The notes under the pieces: generated by a model | Databases searched by the model: none | Told to the model about the DNA's origin: nothing | What the model saw: only the letters and a program-made list of their open reading frames with translations | In this document: one piece after another, positions 46,095 to 53,727 of the stretch | How positions within the stretch are numbered: position 1 is the stretch's first letter | Layout of the letters: the number at the start of each line of letters is the position of its first letter | DNA from: Methylomicrobium agile | Lineage (GTDB): Bacteria; Pseudomonadota; Gammaproteobacteria; Methylococcales; Methylomonadaceae | Reading direction: 5' to 3' | DNA: 64,000 bases | Assembly: GCF_000733855.1 (NCBI RefSeq) | Contig: NZ_JPOJ01000001.1 | Coordinates: forward strand, 3,303,001 to 3,367,000 | Made by a program: the position numbers and the translations under genes

Positions 46095-47243
46095 TCAGTA
46101 TCCCGTCAATTCCACATACCCTTTTCCTTCGATTTCTTTCCCGTTCCATCGGCCCCGAACCGAAACCGCGCCTTCCCAATAGCGGTAGCTCAAATTCAGT
46201 TCCTGGTCGTTAATCAACGGCACGATTTCGAGCGAAAGCTTTTGGCCCGGCACGGAGAGGCGCCAGCGCGCAGGATAAGTGATCTTCGAGTGCGGGCTTT
46301 TCCAGTAGCCGAGTACTTCGACGACGACTTCCCGATCGGTTAAAGGTAGCTTGCTTCGATCGGCCGGAAACCAGGCGCCTGTACTGTTCGGATCGGGCCG
46401 GCCGTCCTTGCGCCGGAACCGGTAAAACATCAGTTCGCTCCGGTTATCGAGCTGCAGCGCGAACCAGTCCCAGCCCGCCTGTTCCTTGGCCAGGGCGCTC
46501 GTGCTCCATTCCCGGTCCATCCAGCTTTCGCCGGTGACACGGTGGCTTTTGCCGTCCGCGGTGATGATGCCTTCCGTAGTGATGCGCGGATAGGAATAGT
46601 AATAGGAGGCATTGCCGGGCTCCGCGCTTTTCTGGCTCAGGCCCCTGTCGCCCTGCAGTACGGGAGAATCTTGGGTTTTCAGATTCAGGTCGAGCGCATG
46701 CGCTCCGCTTCCGGCCTGCAGGCGAATCGGAAAACCGTCGTTATTCCGGCCCTCGGCTTTCCAGTCGTACAACCAGACATGGTAGCGCTCGTTGCGTGCG
46801 CCGGCGAGTCCGCTTGCGGCCCGGCTGAAGCGTTCGTCGGCAAGAAAGCGCCCGGTTTCCGCATCGGTTAGCGCGAAGTGTGCCATATACAGTTGGTTGG
46901 TGCGCCAGGCCGATGTCGATGCCGGCCGGTGCGGCGTCAGCGCAAAGCGGAAAAAAGTCAGCTCGTAGCCGAACTGGCGCCCGCCCCCGGTCTGCAGGTT
47001 GCCGGTGAAATACCACCATTCGGTCCGGAAGCGCTCGTGCGGGCCGAAATCGTCGGGAAAAGAAAAAGGACGAGGCCGGTAAGCCCGCTCGAAGCCCGGA
47101 TCGCCGGAAGTCAGGGTATCGCTGAACGCATCGTCTTGCGGCGGCTCGACAGCGGCCGGATCTTTGTAGCGGAACGTCATCGATCCTCCCCCGGCCGCCA
47201 ACGCCAACGCGATCGGCAAAATCCACAGGCGCCCGCTCATCAT
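46095..47243 (-). CDS. AttH-like / carotenoid 1,2-hydratase-family protein
   Basis: The 382-residue precursor has an N-terminal hydrophobic signal (RLWILPIALALAAGGGSMTF) and the double lipocalin-like AttH/CrtC fold. Motifs include DFGPHERFRTEWWYFTGNLQ, GRQFGYELTFFRFALTPHRP, QLYMAHFALTDAETGRFLAD, GESWMDREWSTSALAKEQAG and WDWFALQLDNRSELMFYRFR. It overlaps the FtsX permease gene (ATGA), forming a unit with the two ABC genes. Homologues beside FtsX/ABC genes are thought to bind lipid-like ligands in the periplasm; carotenoid hydration is not implied. Confidence 0.85.
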   Translation of the reverse strand: MMSGRLWILPIALALAAGGGSMTFRYKDPAAVEPPQDDAFSDTLTSGDPGFERAYRPRPFSFPDDFGPHERFRTEWWYFTGNLQTGGGRQFGYELTFFRFALTPHRPASTSAWRTNQLYMAHFALTDAETGRFLADERFSRAASGLAGARNERYHVWLYDWKAEGRNNDGFPIRLQAGSGAHALDLNLKTQDSPVLQGDRGLSQKSAEPGNASYYYSYPRITTEGIITADGKSHRVTGESWMDREWSTSALAKEQAGWDWFALQLDNRSELMFYRFRRKDGRPDPNSTGAWFPADRSKLPLTDREVVVEVLGYWKSPHSKITYPARWRLSVPGQKLSLEIVPLINDQELNLSYRYWEGAVSVRGRWNGKEIEGKGYVELTGY

Positions 47244-49786
47244 TCCGTCCTCAACGCTTCCGTGGGGTTGATCCGCGCCATTTTACGGGCCGGCCACAGG
47301 CCGGCCAGAAGCGCGGCGCCGAACGCCAGCAGCAGGCCGTACAGCAGTATTTCCGGGTGGAAATGAAACGCCATCGTCCAGCCGAAGGAACGCCGGTAGA
47401 TTACGAAAATCAGTTCGTACGCTACCAGGCCGCCGACCGGCAGCGCGAAAAGGCCGGCGCAGAGTCCCATCAGTCCGGTTTCGGCGGCGATCAGGCGGTA
47501 CAATTGTCCCGGCGTCAGGCCGATCGCGCGCAGAATTCCGATCTGGCGGGCGCGTTCCAACTGCAGGGCCGTCAATGCGCCGAACACGCCGATCATCGCG
47601 ATTCCGGCCGCCAATCCGCGCAAGGTTTCGGTGATCGTGAAGGTTTGCTCGAAAACATGCATCGACGCCTCGTAGATGACGCGGGCCGATCGCAGCGTCT
47701 GCCCGGCGGAGAGTGTGCGGCGGATCGATTTTTCCAGTCCGGTTATATCGGCCTCTCTCCGGGCGTAAACGCCGATCCCGGTAAAACCCGGATCCGGCCA
47801 GTGTCGAAGATATTGCCGGCGGCTCATTGCGATGTGCCCCCGGTCGCCGCTGTAGTCGGCATAAATGCCGATCACTTGATAGATGACGTGACCTGTGGGT
47901 GTCAGGAAGGTCAGCGTGTCGCCGAGCTTCAGCCGGTGGTGATAGGCGAAAGCCTCGGTGACGAGAATGGCCGGTTCCAGCTCGAACCGTTCCCAGACCG
48001 AATCGCTTGCCTGCAACAGCAGAAAGCCGGCATGGGAACGCGCAGTCAAATCGAAAACCGTAGCCGGAACCGGGCCGGTTGGCGCCGGCAACGAGGTGCG
48101 CAGGACGCTGCTCGTCACATCGACCCCGGGCAGCGCTTGGATGGCCGCTTTCAGTTCGCGATTTTTGGCCGCCTTGCCGGGGGCGGCCGGGTTGCCGGTC
48201 AAGGTTACGTACAGGTCGCCCTGCAGGCTGGTTCGGATCCAGTCCGACACGGTCTGGCGGAAACTGGCGATCATCAGGTCCATCCCGATCGTCGCCGCGA
48301 CCGCGATCATCAGGGCCGCCATCGCGATACCGGTGCGGCTGATCTCGGCCGAAATCAGCCGCACCGGCAGGCGGCCGATAATGCTCCGGCTCTCGACCAG
48401 CCGGCCGATCCCTTTCATCATCCCCAGGGTCGCTGCCGGCGTCAGCAGCGCAAAGCCGGCCATCAAGAGAAAAATGCCGGCCAGACTGAAACGGATGCTG
48501 GATTCGGAGAGTTCGATCACCGTCAGCCCCGAAGCGATCAGCAGCAGCCCGAGTCCCAAGCCTAGCCGGACCAGCCGCTTCGAACCGGACTCCAGCCGGG
48601 AGCGCGTCAGCGCGGCGGCGGGCGACACCTGCGTCGCTTCGAAAGCGGGAGGCAACACGGCCAGCAGGCTGGCGCCGATACCAAGCGCGGCCGCTTTAAA
48701 GATTTGTTCCGGAGCGATCAGCAAAGTACCGGAGCCGGTTGCGAAATAAACGCTGCTCAGCGTGGCCGAGACCGAGGGCAACAAAAAACCGCCGATTCCG
48801 ATCCCGGCGAGCGTGCCGAGGAGAGTGCCGGTCACCGCCAGCAGCAGGGCTTCCTGCAGAATTAGTCCGAAGATTTCCCGGCGCGTGACGCCGAGCGCGC
48901 GCAGGATGCCGATCAGTCCGCGCCGCTGTACGACCAGAAAAAGCATCGCGTTATAGATCAGGAAAAGCCCGACCAGCAGCGACAACAGGCCCAAGGCTTT
49001 CAAATTGACCGAAAACGCCTCCGTCATTTCGCGGGCCGCTTGCGCCAGCGTTTCTACCGCAGCAATCCGGAGGCTTGCGGGCAGGGCGCGGCGGATTCTT
49101 TCCGGAACCGGCCCTTGCTCGGCGCCTTCGGGCAGCATCAGTTCGATCCGGCTGAGCCTGCCGTAGAGCCCCGTCAGTTCCTGGACGGTCGCGATGTCGG
49201 CGACGATCACTTTGTCGAGCAGCTGTTCCGCAACGGCATCCGGAGCCTCGATCAGGCCGATTATCGTCAATACATGAAGGCCGGTTGCGGTCCGGATCGG
49301 AAAAGTATCGCCGGCAGCCGCGTTCAGGCGCCGGGCGGTCCGTTCGCCGATCAGCACGCCGTTGGGCTCCGTCAGCAGTTTCCGCAAGAGCCGGCCGGAG
49401 TCGCCGCCAGCCGGCTGTTTCTGCCAGGCAGCCCGAAAGTCTTTTTCGATCAGGGGATCGATGCCGTACAGCGTGTAACGATCGTCGGAGTCCTGGGCGA
49501 GGGCGACATCATCGCGGATCAGGGGCGCCATGTTCCGGATGCCCTGCTCGACGCGCAGCCGGGTATAAAGTCGTTCGTCCAGCCCTTCGTCCTCGCCGAT
49601 CACATGTGTCGCCCGTCCGGACACCGCTTCGCCGGCCAGTTCGAACGAGCGGAATGCGCTGTCCAGCGCCAGGTCGACCGCGATGACGACGGCTACGCCC
49701 AGCGCGATGCCGAGCAGGGCCAGAACCAACTGGCCCGGGTGGCGAAACAGGTGGTTGCGGCTGCTGCGCCTAAGCAGGCCGGCCAT
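47240..49786 (-). CDS. FtsX-like ABC transporter permease (two FtsX domains)
   Basis: This 848-residue inner-membrane permease has the MacB/FtsX organisation. An N-terminal helix (HPGQLVLALLGIALGVAVVI) is followed by a large periplasmic domain and an FtsX core (LLSLLVGLFLIYNAMLFLVV; RRGLIGILRALGVTRREIFG). The same pattern repeats in the second half (GIAMIGVFGALTALQLERAR; QIGILRAIGLTPGQLYRLIA). Such duplicated permeases work with a LolD-like ATPase to move or extract lipophilic molecules or to transmit force. It overlaps the ATPase gene upstream and the AttH gene downstream. Confidence 0.9.
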   Translation of the reverse strand: MAGLLRRSSRNHLFRHPGQLVLALLGIALGVAVVIAVDLALDSAFRSFELAGEAVSGRATHVIGEDEGLDERLYTRLRVEQGIRNMAPLIRDDVALAQDSDDRYTLYGIDPLIEKDFRAAWQKQPAGGDSGRLLRKLLTEPNGVLIGERTARRLNAAAGDTFPIRTATGLHVLTIIGLIEAPDAVAEQLLDKVIVADIATVQELTGLYGRLSRIELMLPEGAEQGPVPERIRRALPASLRIAAVETLAQAAREMTEAFSVNLKALGLLSLLVGLFLIYNAMLFLVVQRRGLIGILRALGVTRREIFGLILQEALLLAVTGTLLGTLAGIGIGGFLLPSVSATLSSVYFATGSGTLLIAPEQIFKAAALGIGASLLAVLPPAFEATQVSPAAALTRSRLESGSKRLVRLGLGLGLLLIASGLTVIELSESSIRFSLAGIFLLMAGFALLTPAATLGMMKGIGRLVESRSIIGRLPVRLISAEISRTGIAMAALMIAVAATIGMDLMIASFRQTVSDWIRTSLQGDLYVTLTGNPAAPGKAAKNRELKAAIQALPGVDVTSSVLRTSLPAPTGPVPATVFDLTARSHAGFLLLQASDSVWERFELEPAILVTEAFAYHHRLKLGDTLTFLTPTGHVIYQVIGIYADYSGDRGHIAMSRRQYLRHWPDPGFTGIGVYARREADITGLEKSIRRTLSAGQTLRSARVIYEASMHVFEQTFTITETLRGLAAGIAMIGVFGALTALQLERARQIGILRAIGLTPGQLYRLIAAETGLMGLCAGLFALPVGGLVAYELIFVIYRRSFGWTMAFHFHPEILLYGLLLAFGAALLAGLWPARKMARINPTEALRTE

Positions 49787-50480
49787 CGTCCCGCTCCACC
49801 GCTTGCAGCTTGCGGTCGCCGATCGCGTAAAGCCGATTTTCCTTGCCGATCGTTTCCGGGCTGTGGGTCACCATGATCAGGGTCTTGCCGGCGCGCTGCA
49901 CCAGTTCATCCAGCATGGCGAGGACGGTTCTGCCGGTGTCGAGGTCCAGGTTGCCGGTCGGTTCGTCGGCCAGGATCAGGTCGGGATCGTGGATCAGCGC
50001 CCGCGCGACTGCGACCCGCTGCTGTTCGCCGCCCGACAGTCGGTCAGGATACGCGCCGCCGTGCGCTTGCAGCGCCAATTTATCCAGCATGTCGGCGACT
50101 TTGAGCCGCTCCTGCCGGGTGATGCGTTTCCAGGTCAGTTCCAAAGGCAGCAGTAGGTTCTCTTCGACCGTCAGCGTCGGGATCAGGTTGTAATTCTGGA
50201 AAATGAAGCCGATATGGCGGCGGCGGAACAGCGTGCGCCGATGCTCGGACTGGCGGGTCAGATTGACGCCGTTCGCGATCACTTCGCCGCTGTCCGGCCG
50301 GTCGATTCCGGCGATCAGGTTCAGGAAGGTCGATTTGCCCGAGCCGCTGCGGCCCAGCAGCACGATGAATTCGCTCTGCCGCACGTCGAGGTTCAAGTTT
50401 TCGAAAATCACGCGCCGCCCGCCGGGTTCGGGATAACTCTTGCGTAACTGCTTGAGCTGGAGGACGCAATGGCTCGGCAT
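49770..50480 (-). CDS. ABC transporter ATPase, LolD-like
   Basis: The ATG at 50480 ([20 protein letters not shown]) is chosen over an upstream frame extension, giving 236 residues. Walker [18 protein letters not shown]-loop [20 protein letters not shown], signature [20 protein letters not shown] and Walker [13 protein letters not shown] are complete. It groups with LolD/MacB-type ATPases and powers the FtsX permease encoded next. First gene of the three-gene operon. Confidence 0.92.
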   Translation of the reverse strand: MPSHCVLQLKQLRKSYPEPGGRRVIFENLNLDVRQSEFIVLLGRSGSGKSTFLNLIAGIDRPDSGEVIANGVNLTRQSEHRRTLFRRRHIGFIFQNYNLIPTLTVEENLLLPLELTWKRITRQERLKVADMLDKLALQAHGGAYPDRLSGGEQQRVAVARALIHDPDLILADEPTGNLDLDTGRTVLAMLDELVQRAGKTLIMVTHSPETIGKENRLYAIGDRKLQAVERDDGRPA

Positions 50481-51013
50481 GATGATCCCCGGATGAAAAG
50501 CGGGCGAATGAAGCTGAATGCTGATTCGACAAGCACCGTGCGAAAGGTTCAACTCAGGATTCGGCAGGACAAGTTTCCCTGGCGGACGTAGTGTCTGGCC
50601 TTGTAATATTACATAATTTTATTATATGTTTTTACGATAAGCGCTTTACGTATAAAATGACCGGGCAGGCTTCATCATGCCTGCTTCGCACGGTGAGCGG
50701 CGCGCTAATCCATTCGCCGTGCGTCGCCGGCTGTCGGCCGAGCGGTTAATGCATTCGATTCGAACAAGTCCCGTTAGTCAATAGGCCAACCCATCTTGCT
50801 TCTTGTGATTTTGAAAGATCCGAATCCCTATCATTTCTTTGGTCTTCCATCTGTATAAGCGAAGCGCACTTGTGCTCTCCGGGGTATCCGGCGATTGCGC
50901 GGTGGATGCGCTACGCTTGTCCACCCTATAGCCAGGGTGCGTCAGAGTCTCCGAAGACCGGCAAAAACGATTTCCTGAAGAAGAAACACACCACCTAAAC
51001 CAAAAGAGACTTT
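50481..51013. other. Intergenic region between ABC operon and GH13 gene
   Basis: Divergent promoters are likely. An AT-rich tract with TAATATTACATAATTTTATTA (written as two parts: TAATATTACA then TAATTTTATT) lies near 50605-50635. Further on are fragments of GC-rich repeats (GGATGCGCTACGCTTGTCCA near 50903). No gene seen. Confidence 0.45.
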
Positions 51014-52504
51014 ATGAATTCCTGGACGAAATATCCGCAGATTTACGAAATCAATACCTGGGTCTGGCTGGAGGAGCTCAGCCGAAGCGCCGGCCGGCCG
51101 GTCACCCTGGCTTCGGTCCCCGATATCGAGTGGGACAGCATCGCCGCCCTCGGCTTCGATGCGGTCTGGCTGATGGGCGTGTGGGAACGCAGCCCGATGG
51201 GCAGAACGATCGCGATGGCCGATGAATCCTTGCGGGCGGATTTCCAAGCCGCTTTGCCGGATTTCAAAGAGGCGGATCATGTCGGCTCGCCTTACTGCAT
51301 CAGGCGCTACCGCGTTGACGAGCATCTGGGCGGGCCGGATGCCCTGGCCGTTGCCAGAGCCGGAATGGCGGCGCGCGGTCTGCGCCTGATCCTCGACTTC
51401 GTTCCCAATCATGTCGCACCGGACCATCCCTGGCTGGCCGAGCATCCCACCTATTTTATCCGCGGCGGCGACAAGGATCTCAGCCGGGACCCGGCCTCCT
51501 TCATCGACATCGGCGGCAACATCTTTGCCTGCGCCAAGGATCCTTGCTTTCCCGCATGGGCCGACAGGGTCCAACTGAACGGTTTTCATTCCGGCTTGCG
51601 TGCCGCCGCCGTCGAGACCCTGAATGCGGTCGCCGCTCAGTGCGACGGCGTGCGCTGCGACATGGCGATGCTGTTGCTCGATTCGGTTTTCGAGGAAACC
51701 TGGGGGCCGCGCGCGGGCGACAGGCCCGCAACCGAATATTGGGGCGAAGTGATACCGGCCGTCAAAAAGGCTCATCCCGGCTTCCTGTTCATCGCCGAAG
51801 CCTACTGGGACAAAGAATGGGAGTTGCAGCAGCAAGGCTTCGATTTCTGTTACGACAAACGCCTGTACGATCGGCTGGCCCACGAGCCGGCGGAAAGCGT
51901 GCGGCTGCATCTGCGCGCCGACCGCGCCTATCAGGACAAACTGGTCCGCTTCATTGAAAATCACGGCGAGGCCAGGGCCGCCGCCGCTTTCAATCCGGAG
52001 AGGCAGCGCGCCGCCGCGGTCGCCGCGCTGACCTTGCCCGGCGCGCGTCTGATCCACGAAGGCCAGTTGGAAGGCCTGCGCGTTCGTTTGCCGGTATCGT
52101 TGGGGCGCCGGCCGGAGGAAGCTCCGGCTACCGATTCGCTGGCGTTTTATCTGCAATTACTCTGCGCATTGAATGAGGGCGACTTCATGCAGGGCGACTG
52201 GCAGCTCTGCGAGTGCGGCGGCTGGCCGGACAATGCGACCTGCAACAATCTGGTGGCCTGGACCTGGGCCACGGAAAACAGCCGTTGCCTGATCGTAGTG
52301 AACCTGTCCGAAACGCAAAGCCAGGGCCTGGTAAAAATCGCCTGGCCGGGACTCAATGACGGGGTTTGGCGGCTGAACGATATTTTCCAGTCGACAAGCT
52401 TCGAACGCGATGGGGCGGAGCTGCAGAACGAAGGCTTATACGTCGACCTGCCGGCATGGGGATTTCATTTTCTGGCCGCAGAGCGGGGCAATAATGGCCG
52501 ATGA
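51014..52504 (+). CDS. GH13 alpha-amylase-family protein lacking the region-IV Asp
   Basis: The 496-residue protein has a GH13 barrel: region I LILDFVPNHVAPDH, region II CDGVRCDMAML with nucleophile Asp216, region III FLFIAEAYWDKEW with acid/base Glu262. Region IV, normally NHD, reads RFIENHGEARAA with Gly318 (codon GGC) where the transition-state-binding Asp is expected. No signal peptide, so cytoplasmic. The C-terminal beta domain is NSRCLIVVNLSETQSQGLVK. It may be inactive on the usual alpha-glucan or have shifted activity. Start ATG 51014. Single gene. Confidence 0.85.
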   Translation: MNSWTKYPQIYEINTWVWLEELSRSAGRPVTLASVPDIEWDSIAALGFDAVWLMGVWERSPMGRTIAMADESLRADFQAALPDFKEADHVGSPYCIRRYRVDEHLGGPDALAVARAGMAARGLRLILDFVPNHVAPDHPWLAEHPTYFIRGGDKDLSRDPASFIDIGGNIFACAKDPCFPAWADRVQLNGFHSGLRAAAVETLNAVAAQCDGVRCDMAMLLLDSVFEETWGPRAGDRPATEYWGEVIPAVKKAHPGFLFIAEAYWDKEWELQQQGFDFCYDKRLYDRLAHEPAESVRLHLRADRAYQDKLVRFIENHGEARAAAAFNPERQRAAAVAALTLPGARLIHEGQLEGLRVRLPVSLGRRPEEAPATDSLAFYLQLLCALNEGDFMQGDWQLCECGGWPDNATCNNLVAWTWATENSRCLIVVNLSETQSQGLVKIAWPGLNDGVWRLNDIFQSTSFERDGAELQNEGLYVDLPAWGFHFLAAERGNNGR

Positions 52505-52903
52505 ACGTCGGCCTTCAAACCGGTAGAACCGTAGGGCGCAATAGGCGAAGCCGCATTGCGCCGCATGAAGGCATCGCATCCGGCGGAATGGGCTGCGCTA
52601 TTCCGCCTTCCGTGAGGCTTTCCGAACCGCATTTTTGGAGCGGGCTTGCGGCAAAGCCCGCCTTTTTCGGTTGCCGGGCTTCGCTCGTCTTGGCGGGCGC
52701 AAATGGCGCAGAGCAAGCGAAGCAAATTGCGGACATTGAATACGGGCATCTACGTACGCGCCCGCCCGTATTTCGGTCGTGCCGATTCCTCTGTAATATG
52801 ACGCCAAAAGAAGCTGGCTGATCGTCAAGACCGATGCCGCTTTTATTAAGGAGAGGAAAAATAGGAGATTTTTTAACCAAACCCCTGTTTAAAGTCGCAC
52901 GAA
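52505..52903. repeat. Intergenic GTAGGGCGCAATAGGCG-type repeats
   Basis: GTAGGGCGCAATAGGCGAAG (from 52531) with GCCGCATTGCGCCGCATGAA is a common intergenic palindromic element. More repeat-like GC-rich sequence follows to about 52700. No ORF appears coding. Confidence 0.5.
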
Positions 52904-53122
52904 ATGAAATTAGCAGCCGTTATTCAACCGACCCGTCAAGACATTACCAAGCGTTTCTCGGCTTATTGCCCGGACATTCCGGGTTGCATAGCGCATGCCC
53001 CGACGCCGGAAAAAGCGCTCGAAGCCCTGAAAATCTGCGTCATCCGTCATATAGACAGCCGGAAAGCACTCGGACTTGACTCCATCGAGAACCATTCGCA
53101 AGTACAGGTTTTAGAGGTTTGA
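52904..53122 (+). CDS. HicB-like / UPF0150 small protein, copy 1
   Basis: The 72-residue protein has the HicB RNase-H-like core: LAAVIQPTRQDITKRFSAYC then PDIPGCIAHAPTPEKALEAL and KICVIRHIDSRKALGLDSIE. No helix-turn-helix or AbrB DNA-binding tail is present and no HicA toxin (double-stranded-RNA-binding fold) is adjacent. It is followed 48 bases later by a paralogue. Possibly a solitary antitoxin or anti-toxin decoy. AGGAGA-type site upstream is weak. Confidence 0.75.
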   Translation: MKLAAVIQPTRQDITKRFSAYCPDIPGCIAHAPTPEKALEALKICVIRHIDSRKALGLDSIENHSQVQVLEV

Positions 53123-53170
53123 GTTCGTCATTGCCGATGCACAAGTCAACAACACGCTTAACGAAATAAC

Positions 53171-53461
53171 ATGAATACGAGATTTTTTATCGCCATTATC
53201 CAGCTGAGCAACCGGGGATTGGCAAAGAATTATTCCGCTTATTGTCCGGACCTGCCCGGTTGCGTCGCCTATGGAGCGACGGAAGAAAAAGCCCTGGCCG
53301 CTCTGCAATCTACCCTTGCTCAACAGATAGGACGGCTTGGCGAACTTGGGTTCGAACCGCCAACGCCGGCTTGCACTGTTAAGATCCTGCAGATAGGAAC
53401 GCAGGAAAAAGAGCGGAATGTGCCGGAATTTGCAAATTTGAACAGTATGTACGTGCATTAG
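53171..53461 (+). CDS. HicB-like / UPF0150 small protein, copy 2
   Basis: The 96-residue paralogue of the previous gene shares SAYCPD-PGC and EKAL motifs (NYSAYCPDLPGCVAYGATEE; KALAALQSTLAQQIGRLGEL). A short unrelated tail ends NLNSMYVH. Tandem HicB-like genes without HicA are unusual; they may arise from local duplication. Function unknown. Confidence 0.75.
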   Translation: MNTRFFIAIIQLSNRGLAKNYSAYCPDLPGCVAYGATEEKALAALQSTLAQQIGRLGELGFEPPTPACTVKILQIGTQEKERNVPEFANLNSMYVH

Positions 53462-53502
53462 AGCATTTTTGCTTTGGGTATATGGCCTTCGTAAGGAAAA
53501 CA

Positions 53503-53712
53503 CGTCATCCCGGCAAGCCCTGACCGGGGCAGGGTCGTAGGATGCGGTGAGGAACGAACCGCATCGTTCGCGATTGGCATCGTTCACGATTGAGGCGGTT
53601 TCTATCGTCACCGCATCCTACGACCCTACAGATGACGCGGCATATTTCCGTGAACATCAAAGATGGCCTTGCCGTGTTGCGGGCTTTGAGAAGGTACGCG
53701 CAGCGTACCCTA
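53503..53712. repeat. Repeat remnants: CGTCAT half element, GTAGGATGCGGTGA pair, half palindrome copy 3
   Basis: A CGTCATCCCGGCAAGCCC half (53503) recalls the element at 1890. Next, CGTAGGATGCGGTGAGGAAC (53537) and CACCGCATCCTACG (53612-53625) are inverted copies. Last, GGTACGCGCAGCGTACCCTA (53693-53712) is one arm of the dispersed palindrome family. No gene seen in 53462-53727. Confidence 0.55.
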
Positions 53713-53727
53713 TATCGGAAAGTCATT

